This document shows positions 33,604 to 42,308 of a DNA stretch of 64,000 bases, one piece after another (positions within the stretch are counted from its first letter, which is position 1; each line of letters starts with the position of its first letter). The notes beneath the pieces were generated by a model, which made no database searches, was not told the origin of the DNA, and saw only the letters and a program-made list of their open reading frames with translations. Source of the stretch: Pseudomonas sp. GCEP-101. GTDB lineage: Bacteria > Pseudomonadota > Gammaproteobacteria > Pseudomonadales > Pseudomonadaceae. The position numbers and the translations under genes are program-made. Location: assembly GCF_025133575.1 (NCBI RefSeq), contig NZ_CP104011.1:4472965-4536964 (forward strand), written 5' to 3'.

Positions 33604-35046
33604 TCAGCGCCGCGCCGTCACGTCACCGCTCCAGCCGCCGCCCAGCGCGCGGAACAGATCCACCAGGGCGATCTGCCGCTGGGTGCTGGTCTCGATGTAG
33701 GCCGACTCGTTGATGAAGTGGCTGCGCTGGGCGTCGAGGTAGCGCAGGTGGCTGTCGACGCCGCCTTCGTAACGCGCCTTGGCCAGCTTCAGGGTTTCGC
33801 CGGTGGTGTTGGCCAGCGCCCGGCGCGCGGCCTCTTCGCGGCGCAGCGTGTCGGTGGCCGCGAGCGCGTCGGCGACTTCGCGGAACGCCGTCTGGATGGT
33901 GCCTTCGTAGGCGGCCACCGCCGAGTCCTTGCGCACCTTGGCCAGGTCCAGGTTGGCGCTGTTGCGCCCCGCGTCGAAGATCGGCAGCGACAGGGTCGGC
34001 ACGAAGCTCCACGAACGCGAGCCACCGTCGAACAACCCGGACATTTCCGCGCTGGAGGTACCGAAGCTGCCGGTCAGGCTGATGCGCGGGAAGAACGCCG
34101 CGCGCGCCGCGCCGATGTCGGCGTTGCGCGCCTTGAGCACGTGCTCGGCGGCGAGGATGTCCGGGCGCCGCTCGATCAGCTCGGATGGGGTGCCGGGGGC
34201 GATGTCCTGGATCAGCATGGGCGTGGACTGCGGCACCTGCGGGATGCGCTGGGCGGCATCGCGGGTGCCGAGCAGCAGCACCAGGGCATTGAGCGCCTGC
34301 TGCTTCTGCCGCGCGTTGCTTTCCAGCTCGGCGCGGGACTGTTCCACCAGCCCCAGCGCTTCCTGGTAGTCCAGCGCGGTGGCCGCGCCGGCGCTGCGCC
34401 GCTGGCTGATCAACCCGAGCGAATCCTCGCGGCTGGCCAGGGTCTGCTCGGTCAGCTGCAGGCGGCGCTGGGCGCCGTCGTAGGTGAGATAGGCCTGGCT
34501 GACTTCGGCGATCAGCGCGATGCGCGCGCTACGCCCGGCTTCTTCGCTGGACAGGTACTGCTCCAGCGCCGCGTCGGTCAGGCTCTTCACCCGGCCGAAC
34601 AGGTCCAGTTCGTACTCGGGCAGCGCCAGGCCGACCTGGTAGCTGCTGCTCACCGCCGAGCCGCCGCCGTTGGACAGGTCCGCCGGCAGGCGCTGGCGAT
34701 TGCCGTTGGCGGCCGCGTTCAGCCCCGGCACGCGGTCGGCGCGCTGGATGCGGTATTGCGCGCGGGCCTGTTCGATGTCCAGCAGGGTCTGGCGCAGGGA
34801 GCGGTTGTTGTCCAGCGCCACGCTGACCAGTTCGCGCAGTTCGCTGTCGACGATGAAGGTCTGCCAGTCGAGGTGGCTGGCGGCGGCGCCGGGCTGGGCG
34901 GCGGGGCCGCTCCAGCGCTGTGCAACCGGTGCCTCGGGGCGCTCGTAGGTGGGCGCCAGGGAGCAACCGCCCAGAATCATCGCCAGCACCAGCACGCTTG
35001 GGGTAAGCGCGCTGGTGGCAAAGGCGGGTGTGCGCAGGGTGATCAT
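33604..35046 (-). CDS. oprJ: RND efflux outer-membrane channel OprJ
   Basis: A 480-residue TolC-family lipoprotein: lipobox LGGC at Cys28, two repeated coiled-coil/beta halves, with conserved LGLALPEYELDLFGR-type and LIERRPDILAAEHVLKARNADIG segments. It forms the outer-membrane duct of the MexCD pump. The ATG overlaps the mexD stop as ATGA. Identity as OprJ rests on the mexC, mexD and nfxB context as well as sequence. Confidence 0.92.
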   Translation of the reverse strand: MITLRTPAFATSALTPSVLVLAMILGGCSLAPTYERPEAPVAQRWSGPAAQPGAAASHLDWQTFIVDSELRELVSVALDNNRSLRQTLLDIEQARAQYRIQRADRVPGLNAAANGNRQRLPADLSNGGGSAVSSSYQVGLALPEYELDLFGRVKSLTDAALEQYLSSEEAGRSARIALIAEVSQAYLTYDGAQRRLQLTEQTLASREDSLGLISQRRSAGAATALDYQEALGLVEQSRAELESNARQKQQALNALVLLLGTRDAAQRIPQVPQSTPMLIQDIAPGTPSELIERRPDILAAEHVLKARNADIGAARAAFFPRISLTGSFGTSSAEMSGLFDGGSRSWSFVPTLSLPIFDAGRNSANLDLAKVRKDSAVAAYEGTIQTAFREVADALAATDTLRREEAARRALANTTGETLKLAKARYEGGVDSHLRYLDAQRSHFINESAYIETSTQRQIALVDLFRALGGGWSGDVTARR

Positions 35047-38000
35047 CGCGCGGCCTCCGTGGGTTGATGCGCAGGTTTGGGCTGGCGACGCAGCAGCGAC
35101 AGCAGCCAGACGAAGCAGATGGGCACGAAGATCACCCCGAGCAGCGTGGCGCTGAGCATCCCGCCGATCACCCCGGTGCCGATGGCGCGCTGGCTGGCGG
35201 CGCCGGCGCCGCTGGCGAGCACCAGCGGCACCACGCCGAGGATGAAGGCCATGGAGGTCATGATGATCGGGCGGAAGCGCAGGCGCGCGGCCTGGATCGC
35301 GGCGTCGCGCAGGCTGTGGCCCTGTTCCCAGAGCTCCTTGGCGAACTCGACGATGAGGATCGCGTTCTTCGCCGCCAGACCGATGATGGTGATCAGGCCG
35401 ACCTTGAAATACACGTCGTTGGGCAGCCCGGTGACCGTCACCGCGAGCACCGCGCCCAGGGCGCCGATGGGCACGATGAGCATCACCGACAGCGGGATCG
35501 CCCAGCTCTCGTAGAGCGCCACCAGCAGCAGGAACACCATCAGGATCGCCAGGGCGAACAGCTGCGTGGCCTGGCCGCTGGCGACCTTCTCCTGGTAGGA
35601 GAGGCCGGTCCATTCGTAACCGATGCCGTGCGGCAGCTCGCTCACCAGGCGCTGCATTTCCGCCATGGCTTCGCCGGTGCTGACGCCGGGTGCGGCGTCG
35701 CCGGCGATGCGGATGGTCGGGTAGCCGTTGTAGCGCGCCAGCTGCACCGGGCCTTCTTCCCAGCGGGTGCTGACGAAGGCGGAGAGCGGCACCAACTCGC
35801 CGGCGTTGTTGGGCACGTAGAGCTTGAGCACGGCTTCCGGGGTCATCCGGTCGCCCTGTTCGGCCTGCACCACCACGCGTTGCTGGCGGCCGGCGTTGGC
35901 GAAGTCGTTGATCACCGCCGAGCCGAAGGCGGTGGACAACGCGCTGCTGATGGACTCGAAACTCACGCCCAGGGTGCGTGCCTTTTCGCGGTCGATCTCC
36001 AGGCGCAGCTGGGGCGCTTCGGCGAGGCCTTCCATCATGGCGTAGAGAATCTTCGGGTTGCCGTTGGCCTGGCCGAGCAACTGGTCGCGGGCCGCCAGCA
36101 GCGCGTCGCGACCCAGGCCGGCGCGGTCCTGCAGGCGCAGCGAGAAGCCGCCGGAGTTGCCCAGGCCATCGATCGGCGGCGGGGTGACGGCCATGATCGC
36201 ACCGTCGCTGATACCGGCGAAACGCTCGTTGACTGCCGCGGTTTCCGCCTCGGCGGACTGCGACTTGTCACGCACGGACCAGTCCTTCAGGGTCGGGAAG
36301 GCCAGCGCGGCGTTCTCGCCCATGCCGGAGAAGCTGAAGCCCATCACCAGGAAGGACGACGCCACGGCCTCGCGGGATTTCAGGAACTGCTCCAGCTCCT
36401 GGCCGGTGACGTCGGCCCGCGCACGGGTGGCGCCCGGCGGCAGCTGGATATCGACGATCATGTAGCCCTGGTCTTCCACCGGCACGAAGGACTCCGGCAG
36501 GCGCAGGTAGCTGTAGCCGAGCAGGGCGACGATGCCGGCGTAGATCAGCATGTAGCGCCCGGCACGTTTCACCAGCGCGGTATTGAGCAGGGTGTAACGT
36601 TCGGTCAGGCGGGCGAAGCCGCGGTTGAAGGCGCCGAAGAAGCCGCGCTTCTCGTGGTGGCCTTCGGGGATCGGCTTGAGCAGCGTCGCACACAGCGCCG
36701 GGGTGAAGGTGAGGGCGAGGAAGCCGGAGAACAGGATCGACACCGCCAGCGACAGGGAGAACTGCTGGTAGATCACGCCCACGGAGCCGGCCATGAACGC
36801 CAGCGGCATGAACACCGCCGACAGCACCAGGGTGATGCCGACGATCGCGCCGGAGACCTGGCCCATCGCCTTGACCGTCGCGGCCGCCGGGGAGAGGCCT
36901 TCCTCGGCCATGATCCGCTCGACGTTCTCCACCACCACGATGGCGTCGTCCACCAGGATGCCGATGGCCAGCACCATGCCGAACATGGTCATCATGTTCA
37001 CCGAGAAGCCCAGCAGGTACATCATCGTCAGCGTGCCGAGCAGGCACACCGGCACCACGATGGCCGGGATCAGCGTGTAACGCACGTTCTGCAGGAACAG
37101 GAACATCACCAGGAACACCAGCACCATGGCTTCGAGCAGGGTGTGGATCACCTTCTCGATGGCCACGTCGACGAAACGCGAGGTGTCGTAGGGCACGGAG
37201 TATTCGACGTCGGCGGGGAAGTTCACCGACAGCTCGGCCAGCCGCTGCTTCACCAGCGCGGCGGTCTGCAGGGCGTTGGCGCCGGGGGAGAGCTGAATGG
37301 CGCCGGCCACGGTGGGCTTGCCATCCAGGCGCGCGGTGAAGTTGTAGCTCTCGCTGCCCACTTCCAGGCGTGCGACGTCGGCCAGTTTCACGCTGGAGCC
37401 GTCCGGGTTGGCGCGCAGGACGATGCGCCCGAATTCCGCCGGGTCGTCCAGGGTGCCTTTCACGGCGAGGGTGGCGGTCAGCTCCTGCTCGGCGTTGCCG
37501 GGGGAGGCGCCGAAGCTGCCGGCCGGGACCTGCACGTTCTGCCCGCGAATGGCGTTGCCCACGTCATCGATGGACAGCCCGTAGCCGACCAGCTTCTGCG
37601 GGTCGATCCACACCCGCATGGCCGCTTCGGAGGAGAAGAACTGCAGCTTGCCGACGCCTTGTACGCGGCGCAGCTCGTTGTTGATGTTGCGAGCGGCGTA
37701 GTCGCCCAGCGCCGTGGTGTCGGTGCGCGCGGAGCCTTCCTTGTAGTTCAGCGCGTAGATCAGCAGGAAGCCGGCGCTGGTCTGCTCGACCTCCAGCCCT
37801 TGCGTGAGCACGGCTTGCGGCAGGCGCGCCTCGGCCTTCTTCAGGCGGTTCTGCACGTCCACCTGGGCCAGTTCCGGGTTGGTGCCGGGCTGGAAGGTGA
37901 CCACCACTTCGGCCATGCCGTTGGAGTTGCTGGTGGATTCGAAGTAGAGCAGGCCCTTGGCGCCGTTGAGCTCTTCCTCGATCACGCTGGTGACCGAGTC

Positions 38001-38174
38001 CACCAGCACCTGCGCGGAGGCGCCGGGGTAGGTGGCAGTGACGGTGATCTGCGGCGGCGCGACGCTGGGGTACTGGGCCACCGGCAGCAGCGGGATGGCC
38101 AGCAGGCCGGCCAGGGAAATGAACAGCGCCACCACCCACGCGAAGTTGGGGCGCTTGATGAAGAACAGTGACAT
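35043..38174 (-). CDS. mexD: RND multidrug efflux transporter MexD
   Basis: A 1043-residue inner-membrane RND pump with 12 transmembrane helices. The N-terminus FFIKRPNFAWVVALFISLAG and the length match P. aeruginosa MexD closely, as do YFESTSNSNGMAEVVVTF and HHEKRGFFGAFNRGFARLTE. The proton-relay Asp pair is present in GILVDDAIVVVENV. It exports fluoroquinolones, cephems and other toxic compounds with MexC and OprJ. It follows mexC by 26 bases in the same operon. Confidence 0.96.
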   Translation of the reverse strand: MSLFFIKRPNFAWVVALFISLAGLLAIPLLPVAQYPSVAPPQITVTATYPGASAQVLVDSVTSVIEEELNGAKGLLYFESTSNSNGMAEVVVTFQPGTNPELAQVDVQNRLKKAEARLPQAVLTQGLEVEQTSAGFLLIYALNYKEGSARTDTTALGDYAARNINNELRRVQGVGKLQFFSSEAAMRVWIDPQKLVGYGLSIDDVGNAIRGQNVQVPAGSFGASPGNAEQELTATLAVKGTLDDPAEFGRIVLRANPDGSSVKLADVARLEVGSESYNFTARLDGKPTVAGAIQLSPGANALQTAALVKQRLAELSVNFPADVEYSVPYDTSRFVDVAIEKVIHTLLEAMVLVFLVMFLFLQNVRYTLIPAIVVPVCLLGTLTMMYLLGFSVNMMTMFGMVLAIGILVDDAIVVVENVERIMAEEGLSPAAATVKAMGQVSGAIVGITLVLSAVFMPLAFMAGSVGVIYQQFSLSLAVSILFSGFLALTFTPALCATLLKPIPEGHHEKRGFFGAFNRGFARLTERYTLLNTALVKRAGRYMLIYAGIVALLGYSYLRLPESFVPVEDQGYMIVDIQLPPGATRARADVTGQELEQFLKSREAVASSFLVMGFSFSGMGENAALAFPTLKDWSVRDKSQSAEAETAAVNERFAGISDGAIMAVTPPPIDGLGNSGGFSLRLQDRAGLGRDALLAARDQLLGQANGNPKILYAMMEGLAEAPQLRLEIDREKARTLGVSFESISSALSTAFGSAVINDFANAGRQQRVVVQAEQGDRMTPEAVLKLYVPNNAGELVPLSAFVSTRWEEGPVQLARYNGYPTIRIAGDAAPGVSTGEAMAEMQRLVSELPHGIGYEWTGLSYQEKVASGQATQLFALAILMVFLLLVALYESWAIPLSVMLIVPIGALGAVLAVTVTGLPNDVYFKVGLITIIGLAAKNAILIVEFAKELWEQGHSLRDAAIQAARLRFRPIIMTSMAFILGVVPLVLASGAGAASQRAIGTGVIGGMLSATLLGVIFVPICFVWLLSLLRRQPKPAHQPTEAAR

Positions 38175-38200
38175 GAGAATTCCTCGCGGCGACTTTCGCC

Positions 38201-39349
38201 TTACTGGCGCGACGCCTGCTGTTGCTGTGCCTGACGGGCTTCGACCTTGGCGCCCGGCTGCAGGCCGGTGAGCCCGCCGACGATGACCTGGTCACCACTG
38301 GCCAGACCCTGGCTGATCTGCCAGCGCGAACCCTGCATGGCGCCGGTCACCACCGGCCGGGTCTCGACGCGGCTGTCTGCGCCGATCACCAGTACGTGGG
38401 CGGTGCCGTCGGTGGCACGCTGCACGGCGCGCTGGGGCACGAGAATGGCCTGGGCGTCGGTGCCCTGCGGGGCGGTGACGCGCACGTACATGCCCGGCAG
38501 CAGCAGACCATCGGCGTTGTCGAACTTGCCGCGCAGGGAGACCTGGCCGGTGCCGCGGTCCACCGAGATATCGCTGAACAGCAACTCGCCCTGGCGCTCG
38601 TACCGTGTGCCCTCGACGCGCAAGGTCAGGGCCTGGCTCTGGCCGGCGGCTAGGTTGCCGCTCTTCAGTGCTTCACGCAGGCGCAGGGCGTCGGCCACCG
38701 GCTGGGTGAAGTCGGCGTAGATCGGGTCGAGCTGCTGGATGCGCGCCATCAGCGTGGCGTCGCCCTGGCCGACCAGCGCGCCTTCGGTCACCAGCGCGCG
38801 GCCGATGCGCCCGGAAATCGGCGCCTTCACCGAGGCGTAGCCCAGGTTCAGCCGTGCGGTTTCCAGGTCTGCCTGGGCCGAGCGCACCGACGCCTGGGCG
38901 CTGCGCAGGTCGGCGGTGGCGGTGTCGAAGTCCTGCTGGCTGACCGCTTCGATCTTCACCAGCGGTTCATACCGCTTCACCCGGGCCTGGGCCTCCTGCT
39001 GCGCCGCCTGGGCGCGCGCCAGGTCGCCTTCCGCGCGGGCCACGGCGGCCTTCAGCGGGGCCGGGTCGATCTGGAACAGCAGGTCGCCGGCCTTGACGTC
39101 GGCGCCTTCCTCGAAGCGCTTCTGCACCACGATGCCCGCCACCCGCGCGCGCACCTCGGCGACGCGCATCGGTTCGATGCGCCCTGGCAATTCCGAGGTC
39201 AAGGTGAGGGCTTCGGTCGTCACCGCCACCACATCCACGGGGCGTGCCGTTTCGGCGGCCGCCTGCGGCTCGCCGGATTGGCCGCATCCCGCCAGTGCCA
39301 ACGCGGCGACCAACGCACTGATTGTCCCTATTGCACGCAACCTGCCCAT
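38201..39349 (-). CDS. mexC: RND efflux periplasmic adaptor MexC
   Basis: A 382-residue membrane-fusion lipoprotein (lipobox LAGC at Cys22) with the usual order: beta-barrel start, lipoyl halves (GRIEPMRVAEVRARVAGIV and YASVKAPISGRIGRALV) flanking a coiled-coil hairpin (about 100-165), and the C-terminal membrane-proximal domain. It links MexD to OprJ. It is the first gene of the mexC-mexD-oprJ operon, divergent from nfxB. Confidence 0.95.
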   Translation of the reverse strand: MGRLRAIGTISALVAALALAGCGQSGEPQAAAETARPVDVVAVTTEALTLTSELPGRIEPMRVAEVRARVAGIVVQKRFEEGADVKAGDLLFQIDPAPLKAAVARAEGDLARAQAAQQEAQARVKRYEPLVKIEAVSQQDFDTATADLRSAQASVRSAQADLETARLNLGYASVKAPISGRIGRALVTEGALVGQGDATLMARIQQLDPIYADFTQPVADALRLREALKSGNLAAGQSQALTLRVEGTRYERQGELLFSDISVDRGTGQVSLRGKFDNADGLLLPGMYVRVTAPQGTDAQAILVPQRAVQRATDGTAHVLVIGADSRVETRPVVTGAMQGSRWQISQGLASGDQVIVGGLTGLQPGAKVEARQAQQQQASRQ

Positions 39350-39519
39350 GTTTCACCCGGGGTCTGTCTATCTGGAAAGGCGCGTATGATCCTTTCAAAT
39401 TCAAAATGAGTCAATAAAGTCTCATATGCTTCATGAAGGTATAAAATGTGTCACGACCTTTCAAAAGAAAGGTCTTTTTCTGCACAATGAGACGATCCGC
39501 CACCTGACAAGAGGCCTCC
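39350..39519. promoter_or_regulatory. nfxB-mexC intergenic control region with operator-like palindromes
   Basis: An AT-rich 170-base region between the repressor and pump genes. The best palindrome is GACCTTTC-AAAA-GAAAGGTC at 39455-39474 (perfect 8-base arms). A second inverted pair, ATGAG at 39406 and CTCAT at 39421, and another CCTTTCAAA copy at 39391-39399 lie nearby. NfxB is known to repress both nfxB and mexC from this kind of region. Confidence 0.7.
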
Positions 39520-40080
39520 ATGACACTCTCAGCCCACGATGAACGACTCCTCAAGGCGCTTGCCGCCGCTATCGTCGACCGCCCGCGGGCGACGCTGAAG
39601 GAGCTCGCGGAGTCGGCAGGGGTGAGCAAGGCGACGCTGCACCGCTTCTGCGGCACGCGCGACAACCTGGTGGAAATGCTCATGGGGTACGGCGAGCGGG
39701 TGCTCAACCAGGTCGTCAGCAATTGCGAGCTGGAGACCGCCGAGCCGCTGACCGCGCTGCGCAAGCTGATCCAGGAGCACCTGACGCATCGCGAAGTGCT
39801 GGTGTTCCTGATGTTCCAGTACAGTCCCGACAGCCTCGATCCGTGCGTCGACGCTCGCTGGCAGTCCTACAGCAACGCGCTGGATGCCTTCTTCCTTCGC
39901 GGCCAGCAGTCCGGCGCGTTGCGCATCGATGTCACCGCGGCGGTGTTCACCGAACTCTTCCTCTCGATGATCTACGGCATGGTCGATGCCGAGCGGCGCG
40001 GGCGGGCGGCCAGTTCCAGCTCGGCGACCGTGCTCGAGCAACTGTTCCTCAACGGTGCAGCGGCGCCCGCCAAGGCCTGA
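39520..40080 (+). CDS. nfxB: TetR-like repressor NfxB of MexCD-OprJ
   Basis: A 186-residue repressor. The helix-turn-helix (ATLKELAESAGVSKATLHRF, about 25-45) and the segments EHLTHREVLVFLMFQYSPD and GMVDAERRGRAASS match P. aeruginosa NfxB closely. It represses mexCD-oprJ; loss-of-function mutations give NfxB-type multidrug resistance. The gene looks intact. Confidence 0.96.
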   Translation: MTLSAHDERLLKALAAAIVDRPRATLKELAESAGVSKATLHRFCGTRDNLVEMLMGYGERVLNQVVSNCELETAEPLTALRKLIQEHLTHREVLVFLMFQYSPDSLDPCVDARWQSYSNALDAFFLRGQQSGALRIDVTAAVFTELFLSMIYGMVDAERRGRAASSSSATVLEQLFLNGAAAPAKA

Positions 40081-40170
40081 CCTGCCTCGAAACGGGATGG
40101 GCAGGTGGCCGGGCAGGGCGGATTTCCGTACCATTGCCGGCCCTTCGTGATCCCCGCTCCGAGTAGAAAC

Positions 40171-41616
40171 ATGAAACCCGCCCGCCTGCGTGCCGATGTC
40201 CTGGCCGGACTCACCACGTCCTTCGCGCTGGTGCCCGAGTGCATCGCCTTCGCCCTGGTCGCCCACCTCAATCCGCTGATGGGCCTGTACGGCGCCTTCT
40301 TCCTCTGCACCCTGACCGCGCTGTTCGGCGGCCGCCCCGGCATGGTGTCCGGCGCCGCCGGTTCGATGGCGGTGGTGATCGTCGCGCTGGTGGTCCAGCA
40401 CGGCGTGCAGTACCTGCTGGCCACGGTGTTGCTGGGCGGCGTGGTGATGATCCTGTTCGGCCTGCTGCGCCTGGGCAAGCTGGTGCGCATGGTGCCGCAC
40501 CCGGTGATGCTCGGTTTCGTCAACGGCCTGGCCATCGTCATCGCGCTGGCCCAGCTGGAACACTTCAAGGACGGCGGGCACTGGCTCAGCGGCAACCCGC
40601 TGTACCTGATGCTGGGTCTGGTGGCGCTGACCATGGCGGTGGTCTACGGGCTGCCGAAACTGACCCGGGCGGTGCCGCCGGCGCTGGTGGCGATCCTCGG
40701 CGTCGGCCTGCTGGTCTACCTGCTCGGCCTGCCCACGCGCACCCTGGGTGACATGGCGCACATCGCCGGCGGCCTGCCGCAGTTCGCATGGCCGGCAATC
40801 CCATGGAACCTGGAGACCCTGCGGATCATCGCGCCGTACGCCTTCCTGATGGCCATGGTCGGCATCCTGGAAACCCTGCTCACGCTCAACCTCACCGACG
40901 AGATCACCGAGAGCCGCGGCTTCCCCGACCGCGAATGCGTGGCACTGGGCGCGGCCAACATGGTCTCGGGCGCGTTCGGCGGCATGGGGGGCTGCGCGAT
41001 GATCGGGCAGACCGTGATCAACCTCAGCTCGGGTGGCCGTGGCCGGCTTTCCGGCGTGGTGGCCGGGGGGATGATCCTGCTCTTCGTGCTGTTCCTCTCG
41101 CCGCTGATCGAGCGCATTCCGCTGGCGGCGCTGGTGGGGGTGATGTTCGTGGTGTCCCAGCAGACCTTTGCCTGGGCCTCGCTGCGGGTGCTGAACAAGG
41201 TGCCGCGCAGCGATGTGCTGGTGATCGTCGCGGTGACCGCCATCACCGTGGCGACGGACCTGGCCGTCGCGGTGTTCTGCGGCATCGTCGTGGCCGCGCT
41301 GGATTTCGCCTGGAAGCATGCCCGCGAGCTGTACGCCGACGTCCATGACGAGGCCGATGGCAGCAAGTTGTACCGCCTGCATGGCACGCTGTTCTTCGCG
41401 TCCACCACGTCCTTTCTCAACCAGTTCGACCCGGCCGGCGACCCGCAGCAGGTGACCCTGGATTGCGCGCACCTGAGCTTCGTCGACTACTCGGCGATCG
41501 CCGCGCTGATGACCCTGCGCGAGCGCTACGCCAAGGCTGGCAAGCACCTGCGGGTGGTGCACCTGTCCGAGCGGTGCAAGCAGCTGCTCAAGCGCGCCGG
41601 TGCGCAGCACGCATAA
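40171..41616 (+). CDS. SulP-family anion transporter with STAS domain
   Basis: A 481-residue membrane protein starting at ATG 40171 (an upstream start would add 22 unlikely residues). It has about 10-12 transmembrane helices, with conserved LAGLTTSFALVPECIAFALV and GGRPGMVSGAAGSMAV, and a C-terminal STAS domain (LDCAHLSFVDYSAIAALMTL, about 425-475). SulP proteins carry sulfate, bicarbonate or dicarboxylates; the substrate here is not fixed. It is monocistronic. Confidence 0.9.
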   Translation: MKPARLRADVLAGLTTSFALVPECIAFALVAHLNPLMGLYGAFFLCTLTALFGGRPGMVSGAAGSMAVVIVALVVQHGVQYLLATVLLGGVVMILFGLLRLGKLVRMVPHPVMLGFVNGLAIVIALAQLEHFKDGGHWLSGNPLYLMLGLVALTMAVVYGLPKLTRAVPPALVAILGVGLLVYLLGLPTRTLGDMAHIAGGLPQFAWPAIPWNLETLRIIAPYAFLMAMVGILETLLTLNLTDEITESRGFPDRECVALGAANMVSGAFGGMGGCAMIGQTVINLSSGGRGRLSGVVAGGMILLFVLFLSPLIERIPLAALVGVMFVVSQQTFAWASLRVLNKVPRSDVLVIVAVTAITVATDLAVAVFCGIVVAALDFAWKHARELYADVHDEADGSKLYRLHGTLFFASTTSFLNQFDPAGDPQQVTLDCAHLSFVDYSAIAALMTLRERYAKAGKHLRVVHLSERCKQLLKRAGAQHA

Positions 41617-41627
41617 TCGATGATCCT

Positions 41628-42035
41628 GTAGGAGCGGGCCATGCCCGCGATCGCGCAGCGCGTACTAACAGGAAGTTGCAAGGGTTGGTTTGGAACCATC
41701 GCGGACGCCGTCCGCTCTTACGAAGGCCCCATCGACGGCGTGCCGGCAGGGGCGGTTGGGTAGGGGAACTGTCTTCTTTCTGGCAAGTTTGTGCCGACGC
41801 TTGCCCCTCACCCCAGCCCTCTCCCAGAGGGAGAGGGAGCAGATTGTGCCGACTGACGCTGTGGTCGTCTCATCCGGCACCGAACGGTCCCCTCTCCCTG
41901 CGGAGCGGGGCGCGCAGCCAGGGTCAGGGAGAGGGGGGAAGGAGATTCTCGGTACGCGACACCAGAGGACGACCGTCGCTTCTTCGAACAACTCAAGCGG
42001 AGTAACCGAGGTGGGAGCGGGCTCTGTCCGCGATC
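41628..42035. repeat. REP units and composite GAGAGGG element (copy C)
   Basis: REP units lie at 41628-41721 (GTAGGAGCGGGCCATGCCCG and GCGGACGCCGTCCGCTCTTAC) and at 42011-42035. Between them, 41760-41937 is a copy of the composite element: GTAGGGGAACTGTCTTCTTT, CCCAGCCCTCTCCCAGAGGG, TCCCCTCTCCCTGCGGAGCG and CAGGGAGAGGGG. It is nearly identical in its first 100 bases to copy A at 1515. No gene is visible in this 430-base gap. Confidence 0.75.
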
Positions 42036-42048
42036 GATCAGCCTTGGC

Positions 42049-42255
42049 TCACTCGTTCGACGAAGCCATCTGCTGATACGCGCCTTCCAGCGCATCGGCG
42101 TCGCGTATCAGTTGGCGGGCGGCGCAGCGCAGGCGGCGGTTGAGCTCGTCGCTTTCGATGAAGGGGGCGAGCTCGCGCAGCAGCTCCGCCGCGAGTTCGT
42201 TGTTGTAGGCGGTGGAGCGCACGCAGCGCAGGGTGAGGAGATCCGGGTTTTGCAT
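42049..42255 (-). CDS. 68-residue protein at the end of the two-partner secretion locus
   Basis: A small soluble, Leu/Arg/Glu-rich, probably all-helical protein (MQNPDLLTLRCVRSTAYNNE...). GGAGG is 7 bases before the ATG, a strong ribosome site. It follows the TpsB gene by 53 bases on the same strand, so it is likely co-transcribed. No signal peptide or membrane segment is seen. I do not recognise a family; a cytoplasmic helper of secretion or an unrelated small protein are both possible. Confidence 0.6.
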   Translation of the reverse strand: MQNPDLLTLRCVRSTAYNNELAAELLRELAPFIESDELNRRLRCAARQLIRDADALEGAYQQMASSNE

Positions 42256-42308
42256 GGCGGTAGCCTCCGGTTGGCGGCGGCCGGCCGTGCCGGCCGCCGG
42301 GTGATTAC

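Noticed and set aside
35064..38171. A 1035-codon frame opposite mexD
   Set aside because: Shadow of mexD; rich in His, Arg and Gln as expected from reading the reverse strand.
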